Source: Phycisphaerales bacterium
Lineage (GTDB): Bacteria; Planctomycetota; Phycisphaerae; Phycisphaerales; UBA1924
Length of the DNA stretch: 64,000 bases
Assembly (NCBI GenBank): GCA_905339235.1
Contig: CAJPFG010000010.1
Location: 62,001 to 126,000, forward strand
Direction: 5' to 3'
Positions 24,257 to 32,517 of the stretch are shown here, piece after piece. Position 1 is the stretch's first letter. Each line of letters opens with the position of its first letter. Below the pieces are notes generated by a model. It worked only from the letters and a program-made list of their open reading frames with translations, was not told the DNA's origin and made no database searches. Made by a program: the position numbers and the translations under genes.

Positions 24257-26272
24257 TCAATCCCCCGTATCCAGCACCGCCATAAACGCCTCCTGCGGGA
24301 TCGTCACCGCCCCGATGTTCTTCATGCGCTTCTTGCCCTCCTTCTGCTTTTCGAGGAGTTTGCGTTTGCGGCTCACGTCGCCGCCGTAGCACTTTGCCAG
24401 GACGTCCTTGCGGAAGGCTTTGATGGTTTCTCTCGCGATGACCTTGCCGCCGATCGCGGCCTGGACGGGGATTTCGAACTGGTGGCGGGGGATCTGTTCG
24501 CGGAGTTTGGCGCAGAGGGCGCGGCCGCGGTGTTCGGCTTTGTCTCTGTGCACGATGACGGAGAGTGCTTCGACGGGTTCGCCGTTGACGAGGATGTCCA
24601 TCTTGACGAGGTTGTCGTGGCGGTAGGCGATGACCTCGTAGTCCATGGTGCCGTAGCCGCTGGTGAGGCCCTTCATCTTGTCGAAGAAGTCGTAGATGAT
24701 CTCGGCGAGGGGGATTTCGAACTGGAGGAGGTCGCGGGTCTGGGAAACGAAGGACTGGGTTTTGTAGACGCCGCGGCGGTCGAGGACGAGTTTCATGATG
24801 TCCCCGATCTTGTCCTTGGGGATCATGAGGTCGAGGCGGCAGATGGGCTCGCGCATCTCGACGATGGTGGAAGGGTTGGGGAGTTCGGCGGGGTTGTGGA
24901 CTTCGAGGAGGACGTTGCCGGGCGGGACGGCGGAGAAGTGCGCGGAGTCGGGGGTGACTTTCTTCAGGACCTGGCCGCTGGGTGAGACGATGTCGTCGGA
25001 GCCGGCGCGGCAGACGATCTGGTAGGAGACGGTGGGGGCGGTCTGGACGACTTCGACGCCGCCCTCGCGTTCGAGGCGCTCCTGGATGATGTCCATGTGG
25101 AGGAGGCCGAGGAAGCCGCAGCGGTAGCCGAAGCCGAGGGCCTCGGAGTGGACGGGCTGGAAGGTGAAGGAGGAGTCGTTGAGGGAGAGTTTCTCGATGG
25201 CCTCGCGGAGGTCTTCGAAGTCGGTGGATTCGCCTTCTTCCTGGGTGGCGGGGTAGAAGTCGCAGAAGACCATCTGGCGTGGGGGTTGATAGCCCTCGAG
25301 GGCTTCGGCGGCGGGGTGGTGTTCGAGGGTGACGGTGTCGCCGATGCGGACGTCTTTGAGGGTGCGGATGGCCGCGACGACGTAGCCGGTCTCGCCGGGG
25401 CCGATCTCCTTGACGCGGACGGGCTTTGGGGTCATCTTGCCGATGTCGGTGACGAGGAAGGTTCGCTGGGTGCCCATCATGCGGATCTTGTCGCCGACCT
25501 TGAGGGTGCCGTCGAAGACGCGGATGTAGACGATGACGCCGCGGTAGTCGTCGTAGACGGCGTCGAAGATGAGGCCGCGGAGGGCGTCGGTGAGGGGCGG
25601 GCGGGGCGGTGGGAACTTCTCGGCGATCTGGGCGAGGAGTTCGGGGATGCCCTGGCCGGTTTTGGCGGAGACGAGGAGGCAGTCTTCGGCCTTGAAGCCG
25701 AGGGTTTGCTCGATCTCCATGGCGACGTCGACGGGGCGGGCGCCGGGAAGGTCGATCTTGTTGATGACGGGGATGATGTGGAGGTTTTCGTTGACGGCGA
25801 GGTAGGCGTTGACGAGGGTCTGGGCCTGGACGCCCTGGGTGGAATCGACGACGAGGATGGCGCCTTCGCAGGCCTTGAGGGCGCGGGAGACTTCGTAGTT
25901 GAAATCGACGTGCCCGGGGGTGTCGATGAAGTTGAGCATGTAGAGGTCGCCGTGGGCCTCGGCGGACTCGCCCTTTTTGGTATGGTGCACGGGCGAGACA
26001 CCCGTGCCACTCTCGATGGTGGTTTCGTAGTCGGTTTCGAGGTCGTCGGTGCGCGAGCCGGGCCTGTGGCGATGCCAGACGGTGACGGCGGAGGCCTTGA
26101 TGGTGATGCCGCGCTCGCGTTCGAGGTCCATGGAGTCGAGGATTTGTTCCTTTGCTTCGCGCGGGGAGACGGCGTTGGTGGCCTGGAGGAGGCGGTCGGC
26201 GAGGGTGGACTTTCCGTGGTCGATGTGGGCGATGATGGAGAAGTTGCGGATGTGGGGGGCGGGATCGGGCAT
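24257..26272 (-). CDS. lepA: Elongation factor 4 (LepA GTPase)
   Basis: 671 residues from the ATG at 26272 (MPDPAPHIRNF). LepA back-translocates or remodels stalled ribosomes. G1 is AHIDHGKST (15-23), switch region LERERGITIKA, G3 DTPGH (117-121), G4 NKID; the LepA-specific C-terminal domain ends with CYGGDVSRKRKLLEKQKEGKKRMK. It is about 70 residues longer than typical LepA (about 600). Most of the excess is between GITIKASAVTVWH and LYMLNFIDTPG (residues about 68-109), where E. coli LepA has only a short loop. Part of that insertion (about 87-98) is encoded by a palindromic repeat at 25984-26010. The frame stays open, so the protein is probably functional. Confidence 0.97.
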   Translation of the reverse strand: MPDPAPHIRNFSIIAHIDHGKSTLADRLLQATNAVSPREAKEQILDSMDLERERGITIKASAVTVWHRHRPGSRTDDLETDYETTIESGTGVSPVHHTKKGESAEAHGDLYMLNFIDTPGHVDFNYEVSRALKACEGAILVVDSTQGVQAQTLVNAYLAVNENLHIIPVINKIDLPGARPVDVAMEIEQTLGFKAEDCLLVSAKTGQGIPELLAQIAEKFPPPRPPLTDALRGLIFDAVYDDYRGVIVYIRVFDGTLKVGDKIRMMGTQRTFLVTDIGKMTPKPVRVKEIGPGETGYVVAAIRTLKDVRIGDTVTLEHHPAAEALEGYQPPRQMVFCDFYPATQEEGESTDFEDLREAIEKLSLNDSSFTFQPVHSEALGFGYRCGFLGLLHMDIIQERLEREGGVEVVQTAPTVSYQIVCRAGSDDIVSPSGQVLKKVTPDSAHFSAVPPGNVLLEVHNPAELPNPSTIVEMREPICRLDLMIPKDKIGDIMKLVLDRRGVYKTQSFVSQTRDLLQFEIPLAEIIYDFFDKMKGLTSGYGTMDYEVIAYRHDNLVKMDILVNGEPVEALSVIVHRDKAEHRGRALCAKLREQIPRHQFEIPVQAAIGGKVIARETIKAFRKDVLAKCYGGDVSRKRKLLEKQKEGKKRMKNIGAVTIPQEAFMAVLDTGD
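25984..26010. repeat. Palindromic repeat inserted in frame in lepA
   Basis: Arms GCACGGG (25987-25993) and CCCGTGC (26001-26007) with loop CGAGACA, extended imperfectly on both sides. On the coding strand it reads GGCACGGGTGTCTCGCCCGT and translates to SGTGVSPVH inside the GTPase-domain insertion. The GGCACG..CGTGCC form resembles the elements at 50561-50663. Confidence 0.8.
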
Positions 26273-26303
26273 TTGTGGGGGAGTGTAGGGGAGGGGGTGG
26301 GGA

Positions 26304-26392
26304 AAAGGGCCAAATGGCAAAGGGCCAAAGGGCCAAATAAGGAAGGAGTTTCTCGCGGAGGCGCGGAGGGCGCAGAGAAGAGAGGAGAGAGG
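26304..26392. repeat. Low-complexity dispersed repeats between genes
   Basis: Tandem GGGCCAAA units (26307-26338, in AAAGGGCCAAAGGGCCAAAT) followed by TTTCTCGCGGAGGCGCGGAG and GGGCGCAGAGAAGAG. Such text-like repeats are scattered in the window (compare 38457-38511 and 57252-57283). They separate lepA from the small membrane-protein gene and carry no coding potential. Confidence 0.6.
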
Positions 26393-26396
26393 GGGT

Positions 26397-26882
26397 TCAG
26401 GCTCGGCGGGCGCCGGTGGCTTCTTCGATGAAGCGGGCGAAGCGGTCGTTGGTGGGGAAGGTGAGGATGAGGATGGCCGCGGCGGCGGCGGGGATGGCGA
26501 GGGCGAGCGGGGTTCCGTGTGTGAGGACGATGAAGGCGCCCAGGAGGCCGGGGCCTTCGAGCATCGCGGCGCGGAGGATGCAGGAGGTCTGGTAGAGCGG
26601 GTAGGCGAGGGCGGGGATGTCTTCGGGCTCGGCGCCGCGGAGGCGGGCCCGGGCTTGGGCGGTGAAGGCTCGCGGTATCACCGCGGCGCCGAGGATCGAC
26701 GTGACGAGCAATATGCCGGCGGCGACCAGGAGCAGGGTGCGCGCGGTGTCCGGGCTGGGCGAGGACTTGGGGCCGATGGCGGCCGCGACGGCGGAGAAGG
26801 CGAGCATTCCGCCGACCATGGCGGCGACGAGGATCTGGGTGATGCGGATGGCCGCGGCGGGGAAGGGGGCGGGATCGCTCAT
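26397..26882 (-). CDS. Small integral membrane protein, four helices
   Basis: 161 residues with hydrophobic segments at about 12-36, 47-69, 104-122 and 125-142 (IRITQILVAAMVGGMLAFSA; TLLLVAAGILLVTSILGAA; LLGAFIVLTHG; LALAIPAAAAAILIL). The loop between helices 2 and 3 holds RARLRGAEPEDIPALAYPLYQT. The C-terminus is charged (NDRFARFIEEATG). No family is recognised; it may be a stress-linked or transporter-accessory protein. It is transcribed in the same direction as lepA but separated by repeat DNA. Confidence 0.75.
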   Translation of the reverse strand: MSDPAPFPAAAIRITQILVAAMVGGMLAFSAVAAAIGPKSSPSPDTARTLLLVAAGILLVTSILGAAVIPRAFTAQARARLRGAEPEDIPALAYPLYQTSCILRAAMLEGPGLLGAFIVLTHGTPLALAIPAAAAAILILTFPTNDRFARFIEEATGARRA

Positions 26883-26953
26883 GCCGGAGTCTACCGCGCG
26901 CGGGGCGCGGCTAACGTTGACGCGGGTGCGGCGCGGCCGCGGGGAGAATGACC

Positions 26954-28246
26954 ATGAGCCGAACTGATGGGGCGGCGGCGTTGGCGGCGCTTCGTGCGTT
27001 TACGGATGCGAACGCGAGCGGGGACGTGGTGGGCATGATGAAACTGCTCTCGCGCTCGACGCTGGAGGCGGGCGGGTTCTCGGGGCCGATGCCGAGCGAC
27101 TTTCAGTTCGCGTTCGGCGAGCCGGAGGCGGTCGATGGCGCGGTGGTAGTTCCGATGGAGGCGAGGCCGGGCGGGGTGGGCCCGGAGTCGGACCCGGTGA
27201 TGGCGATGCGGTGCATCATGGTGGAGGAGGATGGGGCGTGGAAGTTTGATCTTGCAGCGACGATGCAGCCGCAGATGGAGGCGATGGAGGCGGCGCTGCG
27301 GGAGGCCGGGGAGCAGTTGGGCGAGGCTATGGGCGGGGCGATGAGCGCGATGGGCGAGGCGATTGCGGGGGCGATGGGCGGGGAGCAGGTGGCGGAGGGG
27401 GCGAGCCGGTGGGAGGATGCGCCGCGCGGACCGGGGCCTGAGGACCTTCGCGAGTTGCCGGAACTGATGCGGATGGAGGGGGCGTCGGCGGCGGTGACGG
27501 AAGCGGTGGGGAAGGACGTGCCGGTTCTGGCGGACATGAACGGGCTGCTGGGGTTGTTTGGAGCGACCGATCCGGGGCCGATGATCCCCTGGTTGGACAA
27601 CGAGTTCTGCGCCGGGCTGGGGCCGGCGATTGCCGCGGCGGGCGAGGTGTCCAAGTGCGTGCGGAGCGTTCGGATCGAGCCGGCGACAGATTGGGGTGAG
27701 CACTTCATCGCGCTGGACGGCACGGACCTGGTGTACCGGGCCGACATGCGGAGCGACGACGGGTGGTACCGCATGCGCGAGGACCTGATGCGGATCATTC
27801 CGGGAGTGGTGCTTGGGCTGGCGGCGTCGGAGGCGGACGTGCCGGAAGGCCGGACATCGCTGCCGAGCAAGGAGAGCGGGCCGACGGTGACGCGGTATCG
27901 CGAGGCGTGGGCGCCGCGGTACATGCGGGAGATCAGTGCCGCGGTGGATGGGGCGGTGGCGCTGGACGCGGACTGGGAGAGTTTCTTTCAGGAGGAAGAG
28001 CACGGGCGCGGGCTGGCGGTGTGGGGATTGTGCCGCGTGGTGGGGGCGGTTGCGTTGTTCAACCAGGCGCATCCGCAGGCGGCGGGGTGGTTGCGCGCGA
28101 TCCGGCTGCGGAACGGCGGCTCGCTGGAGAGCGCGAGTTTCGAGGATGGTGTGTTGACGATGGGGCTGGTGTTGCACCGAGGCGAGGGCGGGTGTTTCTA
28201 TGAGTGTCGGCTGGCGGAGGTGCTTGGGGAGCGGTCGGCGGAGTAA
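26954..28246 (+). CDS. Hypothetical protein, acidic, unknown function
   Basis: 430 residues. The ATG at 26954 is preferred to the one at 26948 because GGGGAG (26941-26946) sits 7 nt before it. No signal peptide. Residues 1-100 have the outline of an NTF2/SnoaL-like cone (LAALRAFTDANASGDVVGMMKLLS ... MVEEDGAWKFDL). A Gly/Ala/Met-rich amphipathic helix follows (about 100-150: EAMGGAMSAMGEAIAGAMGGE). The C-terminal part (about 210-425) is a mixed domain with GDGWYRMREDLMRII-like and YECRLAEVL segments. No catalytic motif seen. The divergent small membrane protein starts 71 bp away. Confidence 0.75.
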   Translation: MSRTDGAAALAALRAFTDANASGDVVGMMKLLSRSTLEAGGFSGPMPSDFQFAFGEPEAVDGAVVVPMEARPGGVGPESDPVMAMRCIMVEEDGAWKFDLAATMQPQMEAMEAALREAGEQLGEAMGGAMSAMGEAIAGAMGGEQVAEGASRWEDAPRGPGPEDLRELPELMRMEGASAAVTEAVGKDVPVLADMNGLLGLFGATDPGPMIPWLDNEFCAGLGPAIAAAGEVSKCVRSVRIEPATDWGEHFIALDGTDLVYRADMRSDDGWYRMREDLMRIIPGVVLGLAASEADVPEGRTSLPSKESGPTVTRYREAWAPRYMREISAAVDGAVALDADWESFFQEEEHGRGLAVWGLCRVVGAVALFNQAHPQAAGWLRAIRLRNGGSLESASFEDGVLTMGLVLHRGEGGCFYECRLAEVLGERSAE

Positions 28247-28762
28247 GAGACGCTGCCGTCACCTCCACATGCGTGCCGGATAATCAAGCTCCGCGGCAGA
28301 GCATTCGGTCTTCATCGACTCGCGCATGTGCGGGATGATTGCTTCCCAGTCGATGAGCCGGAAGCCGGACGCGGTGCGATTGTGATCCAAGGACGCGCGA
28401 CGTGCAAGGGCCGTGCGGCTCCCTGTCCCACGCGCGGGGGCATGGCCCTCGGTCCGAGAGGACTTGGCCTGACACATTCCAACGGAGCGAGGACCACGGC
28501 ACGGTTGGGTAGCCGTGCGATCAGGTGGATCGCTATCCAGAGTTTGCGATGCTCGGGGGCTCATGCCACCCGCCGATCGCGGGGTGTGTCGTCGCGGCAC
28601 CTGCGAACATCGTGTGAACATCGACATCCCGGCGGCGTGCGCGGGCCGCGAGATTCCGGAAGAAAATCAGCAGTTGCCGGGTTGACGAGCGTGCGGATCG
28701 TCGTAGTCTGAGAGGCGAGAGACAGCGCCGCGCTCTCGCGCGACGCGAGAAAGGAGCGAGAC
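28247..28762. other. 516-bp intergenic region, possible gene remnant
   Basis: No convincing gene. On the minus strand near 28259-28372 a short frame reads FRLIDWEAIIPHMRESMKTE and ends YPARMWR, which has protein-like helical composition and may be the C-terminal remnant of a lost gene. The rest of that frame is Arg/Pro-rich noise. The promoter of the downstream exported protein should lie in the last 100 bp. Confidence 0.3.
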
Positions 28763-29356
28763 ATGCGCACGATCGGTTGTGTTGTCAGTTGTGTTGTCGC
28801 CTCGACGCTCACGGCCACCGCCGGGGCGTCGGTGATCGTGTACCAGAACGACCCGGTCGGTCCGAACAATCTCACGCTCGGCGCGGGCGTGGAAATCGCC
28901 GACGACCTGCACATGACCAGCGGCGGGCAGCCCGCGTCGTTCAGTTTCGCGTACCAAGGCACGGGCGCGACGCTCGCGGCAGTGCGGTTTTATCCGAATG
29001 ACCCGGGGAACACGATCAATCCGGTGCCGGGCAACCTGATCGTCGAGTTCGCGGGGATCACGCTCCCCGGTGGGGGCGCGTCGGGCGTGCGGACGGTGAC
29101 GGTGATCGGCGGGCCGGTGTTGTCGGCGGACGTGTGGATGAGCGTGGAGTTCGGCTCGGGCGGGGGCTTCATGCGGCAGGCCAACGCGGCGAGCGTGGGC
29201 TCGAGCGACCCGGCGCAGTTTGCGTTCCCGCAGTTCGGGGGCAGCCGGTCGAACATCGGGTTCAACCTGCCGCTCACCGTGGAGATTGTGCCGACGCCGG
29301 GATCGCTGGCGCTCCTCGCGCTGGCGGGGTTGGCGGCAGTGAGCCGAAGGCGCTAG
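28763..29356 (+). CDS. PEP-CTERM-like exported protein
   Basis: 197 residues, AAAGGAG 7-12 bp before the ATG. Signal peptide MRTIGCVVSCVVASTLTATAGA, then a beta-sandwich-like body (VIVYQNDPVG, FSFAYQGTGATLAAVRFYPN, VWMSVEFGSGGGF). The tail TPGSLALLALAGLAAVSRRR has the PEP-CTERM-like order of Pro motif, hydrophobic helix and Arg cluster. The pattern of a single secreted sandwich domain plus tag is common among planctomycete exported proteins of unknown role. The following 234 bp contains only weak frames. Confidence 0.82.
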   Translation: MRTIGCVVSCVVASTLTATAGASVIVYQNDPVGPNNLTLGAGVEIADDLHMTSGGQPASFSFAYQGTGATLAAVRFYPNDPGNTINPVPGNLIVEFAGITLPGGGASGVRTVTVIGGPVLSADVWMSVEFGSGGGFMRQANAASVGSSDPAQFAFPQFGGSRSNIGFNLPLTVEIVPTPGSLALLALAGLAAVSRRR

Positions 29357-29590
29357 ATGGAGGTCATCGCGGCGCTTTGGACCCGAGGTCTGGTCTTACC
29401 ACACTCATGCGGCGAAAATCAAATCTGAGGCGACGCGGATAGTCATGCAACCAGATACGTGATCGTTCGGAGCGTCTTCGGGTGACTTCCACCTCACCAT
29501 CGGTCAGGCGGATCCCTGTACAGAGCAGTACACCCGAATGTCGCTCAGCGGATACCAAATCTTGGAACGGTCCTTGGCCATAGTCGCATG

Positions 29591-30436
29591 TCAATCGCGC
29601 ACGGCGATCAACTCGAACACCGGCGGCAACTGGATGAAGGATGCCGGGTCCTGGGAGGCGTCGCGCCAGGCGTTGTCGAAGGCGGCGCGGTCTTCGGGGG
29701 TGATGAAGCCGTGCTCGACGAGGCGCGGGAGGAAGGTCTGCCAGAAGGAGTTGGGCCAGTGCCAGAGGCTGTCGCCGGGGCGGGCGATGCGCTGGACGAC
29801 GTTAAGGTCCTCGATGCGGAAGCCGTGCTGGGTGAACATGGTGGGGAGGCGGCCCATGATGTCGGTGTCGCCGCCGCGGGCGCGCCAGGAGGCGCCGACG
29901 GCGGAGATGACCTTGCTGAAGGCTTCGCGGCGCGGCGCGAGGGTGAGGCAGCGTTCGTAGTTGAAGTAGTCCTGCACGGCGACGCGGCCGCCGGGCTTGA
30001 CGAGTGTGGCGAGGCCCTTGACGACGTCTTCGGGGCGCGGGACGAAGCAGAAGACCCAGCGCGCGTAGGCGATGTCGATCATGCCGGCGTCGTCGGCGAG
30101 GACCGCGAGCAGGTCCTGGACATCGCCGAGGACGCGCTCGATGTTGTGGTGCCTGCGGGAGATGGCCTGGTCGTGGAGTTGCTTGAGGAAGGTCGCGGAC
30201 TCGTCGATGGCGACGACGCGCCCGGTGGGGCCGACGATCTGCGCGAGGTCGAGCGAGGCGTGGCCCGGGCCGCAGCCTACGTCGAGCACGGTCTGGCCGG
30301 GCTGGACCTTGGCGCGTTCCCAGAGCAGGTGGGTCGCGGCGGACCAGAGGCGGTGCTGGAGGCCGAGGCGGGTGGCCTCATCGCTTCCGGTTCCGAGGAC
30401 GTATTCGGTGGAGGGCGTGGGTGTGCTGGTCGGCAT
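29591..30436 (-). CDS. SAM-dependent class I methyltransferase
   Basis: 281 residues from the ATG at 30436 (MPTSTPTPSTEY); an upstream in-frame ATG at 30469 is possible, and neither has a clear ribosome binding site. The SAM-binding motif I is VLDVGCGPGHASLDLA, followed by RVVAIDES (motif II), a motif with DIAYARWVFCFVPRPEDVV and LVKPGGRVAVQDYF (post-III), all in UbiE/Methyltransf_11 order. The C-terminal third contains WPNSFWQTFLPRL, probably the substrate lid. The methyl acceptor cannot be inferred and no biosynthetic neighbours help. Confidence 0.9.
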   Translation of the reverse strand: MPTSTPTPSTEYVLGTGSDEATRLGLQHRLWSAATHLLWERAKVQPGQTVLDVGCGPGHASLDLAQIVGPTGRVVAIDESATFLKQLHDQAISRRHHNIERVLGDVQDLLAVLADDAGMIDIAYARWVFCFVPRPEDVVKGLATLVKPGGRVAVQDYFNYERCLTLAPRREAFSKVISAVGASWRARGGDTDIMGRLPTMFTQHGFRIEDLNVVQRIARPGDSLWHWPNSFWQTFLPRLVEHGFITPEDRAAFDNAWRDASQDPASFIQLPPVFELIAVRD

Positions 30437-30673
30437 GGGGGTCCACAGGGTAGGAGTGCGGAGGTCCATACAACGGATCGGTCCGAGCGGTTCGGGGCTC
30501 TACAAAGGTTGGGGTGCAATGCCCATGGGGCGGAGCCGCGGAGGTTCTGGGGCCAAAAAAACGCGGGAACCGGTTGTTGAGAAGTGAGTATCAACTAGCA
30601 ACGGGCGGCCGTTGGGGGCCGGGCCGCGTGGGCCAAAGCCTCAAGGGCGCCCGGGAAAACAAGGAGCGAAGTC

Positions 30674-31228
30674 ATGTGGCAGGGAAAGGCCGCGGCCGCG
30701 GCGGCGTTGCTGTTGTGCGCGCACGCGTCGATGGCGGATGGGATCCGGGTTCACATTGGGGGCACATGGGGTTCTGGGCGGGGCGGGGGCTGGGTGGAGC
30801 GGCATCGGGCGCGGCACGAGCCTCCGCGACGGGAGCGGCCGCGGTTTGAACGGCCCCGGGTTGAACCGGCGCGGCACGCGCCGAGCATCGAGGAGCAGCG
30901 AGCGGACCTGTGCATCGACGGGCGCGCGGTGCGGGCGTTGGTGAGCGTGTGGGTGGATGAGTGCGGGCGAGTGCGGACGCGGGTGCGGCTGGAATCGCGC
31001 GATGGCCTGCCGCGGCTGGAGGAAGTGCGGCTGGAGTTGGACCAGGACTGCCTGGACTACTGCGAGCCGTTGGGGCGCGTCGATCGGGCGTGCACGGAGC
31101 GGACGGCGGTGTACGAGGGCGCGGGCGGGATGTGGTACGAGGGGTGCGCGCGGGTGGAGTTGCGGATCAAGGGTGGGCGCGAATCGGCGCGGGCGACGTG
31201 GAAGCGTTTCCGGATTGAGCAGATGTAA
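30674..31228 (+). CDS. Secreted basic hypothetical protein
   Basis: 184 residues, AAGGAG at 30660-30665. Signal peptide MWQGKAAAAAALLLCAHASMA, then an Arg/Pro/Glu-rich segment (about 40-70: RHRARHEPPRRERPRFERP). The second half is a small domain with five Cys (DLCIDGRAVRAL, VDECGRVRTRVRLE, DQDCLDYCEPLG, RACTERT, EGCARVELRI), which could form disulfides outside the cytoplasm. No family recognised. Convergent with the TPR lipoprotein gene, with a hairpin terminator between them. Confidence 0.72.
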   Translation: MWQGKAAAAAALLLCAHASMADGIRVHIGGTWGSGRGGGWVERHRARHEPPRRERPRFERPRVEPARHAPSIEEQRADLCIDGRAVRALVSVWVDECGRVRTRVRLESRDGLPRLEEVRLELDQDCLDYCEPLGRVDRACTERTAVYEGAGGMWYEGCARVELRIKGGRESARATWKRFRIEQM

Positions 31229-31250
31229 CGCCGCGTGGCGTTGCCGCACG

Positions 31251-31275
31251 AGCCCGCGCGAAGGATGCGCGGGCT
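31251..31275. terminator. Hairpin terminator between convergent genes
   Basis: Perfect 9-bp arms AGCCCGCGC (31251-31259) and GCGCGGGCT (31267-31275) with loop GAAGGAT. It lies 22 bp past the plus-strand stop and 8 bp past the minus-strand stop, so it may serve both genes. Confidence 0.7.
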
Positions 31276-31282
31276 TGGTGCG

Positions 31283-32419
31283 TTACTTGTACCGCCCGAT
31301 GAGTTCGAGGATTTTGGGCTGGTTGCGTTCGATCTGGACGCTCTTGCGCCAGGCGTTAAGGGCCTCGGTGCGGGCTTGTTCGTCTTTCTGATCGGCCCAG
31401 TGCCACTGGTTCATGAGGCAGACGCCCACGCCGTTGAGGGCGGGGTAGTGGTTGGGGTCGATTTCCAGGGCTTTTCGGTAGGCGGCGAGCGATTCGTCAT
31501 AGCGGCGGAGGTGGAAGAGGCCGGCGCCGAGGCGTTCGTAGGCGTTGGCGGTGGGCTCGGTCCTGGTGAGTTGCTCGAGGGTGTTGACCATCTCGTCGTA
31601 GCGACCGCAGCGGCCGAGGCTGTTGGCGAGGTTGAGGAGGACGGGGCCGGAGAGTTCGGTGAGTTCCGCGGCCTGCTGGTATTCGACAACGGCCTCGGTG
31701 TGGCGGTTGAGCGCGCTGTAGGCCGCGCCGAGATTGGTGCGTGCGGGGGCGCTCTTGGGATCGAGTTGCACGGCTTTCTGGAGGTAGCCGAGCGCCTCGC
31801 TGGGTTCGGTGAGTTGGAGGTAGGCGATGCCGAGATTCATGTTGGCGTTGAAGTCATCGCCCTTGATGGCCAGGGCGCGGAGATAGGCGCGGACGGAGTC
31901 GGAAACCCGGTCGAGCATCTGGAGGCAGAGGGCGTGGAGGTATTGGGCGCCGAAGTTTCGGGGCTCGAGTTCGGCGGCGGAGGCGTAGTGCTTTTCGGCG
32001 CTGGAGAAGTCGCCCTTTTGGCGGTAGATGTCTCCGGCGCCCATGTAGGCGACGGTGAGTTTGGGGTTGATTTCGATGGCCTTTTCGAACTCGCGGAGGG
32101 CTTCTTCGACGAGGCCCTGGGATTGCAGGGTCTGGGCCTTCTCGACGTTTACCTGGCCGGGCGCGTTCTCGCGGGCGGTGATGGTACCGGGGGTGGGCGA
32201 GGGCCGGGCGGCGGATTCGACGCGGCCGGTGGAGGGGGCGGACCCGGAGGTGGTCATGGCGGGCGGCTTGCCGACGTTTTCGCGCGAGATCATGGCCGGG
32301 CGCGGCTTGGCTGGGCCGCGGTTGAGTTTCGCGACATTATCGAGGGACTGGCACCCTGTGGCGAGGGCCAACGCAACCAGCGGGAGGGCACGAGCGGCGA
32401 GACGTGAGAAGATCGACAT
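31283..32419 (-). CDS. TPR-repeat lipoprotein
   Basis: 378 residues from the ATG at 32419 (MSIFSRLAAR), GGAGGG 10 nt upstream; a longer in-frame start at 32521 would overlap the neighbouring gene and hide the signal. The lipobox is ALATGC (Cys at about 23). After a Pro/Ser linker, residues about 90-375 hold about seven tetratricopeptide repeats: GLVEEALREFEKAIEINPKL, GDFSSAEKHYASAAELEPRN, TEPSEALGYLQKAVQLDPKS, NRHTEAVVEYQQAAEL and RRYDESLAAYRKALEIDPNH. TPR proteins act as protein-binding scaffolds; as an outer- or inner-membrane lipoprotein it may assemble envelope complexes. It lies 98 bp downstream of nfo. Confidence 0.9.
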   Translation of the reverse strand: MSIFSRLAARALPLVALALATGCQSLDNVAKLNRGPAKPRPAMISRENVGKPPAMTTSGSAPSTGRVESAARPSPTPGTITARENAPGQVNVEKAQTLQSQGLVEEALREFEKAIEINPKLTVAYMGAGDIYRQKGDFSSAEKHYASAAELEPRNFGAQYLHALCLQMLDRVSDSVRAYLRALAIKGDDFNANMNLGIAYLQLTEPSEALGYLQKAVQLDPKSAPARTNLGAAYSALNRHTEAVVEYQQAAELTELSGPVLLNLANSLGRCGRYDEMVNTLEQLTRTEPTANAYERLGAGLFHLRRYDESLAAYRKALEIDPNHYPALNGVGVCLMNQWHWADQKDEQARTEALNAWRKSVQIERNQPKILELIGRYK

Positions 32420-32517
32420 GTGGGGATATCCCTCCAGAAGTCGAGAGTATTGCATGTTTCCGGACGCGATGCCTCTGATATCGGCAAGTACCCTACGACG
32501 GCTGGCGGAAGGGTTGT

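Noticed and set aside
24048-26336. 762-codon frame antisense-like over lepA
   Set aside because: Alternative frame of lepA on the same strand, Arg/Pro-rich; lepA itself is unambiguous.
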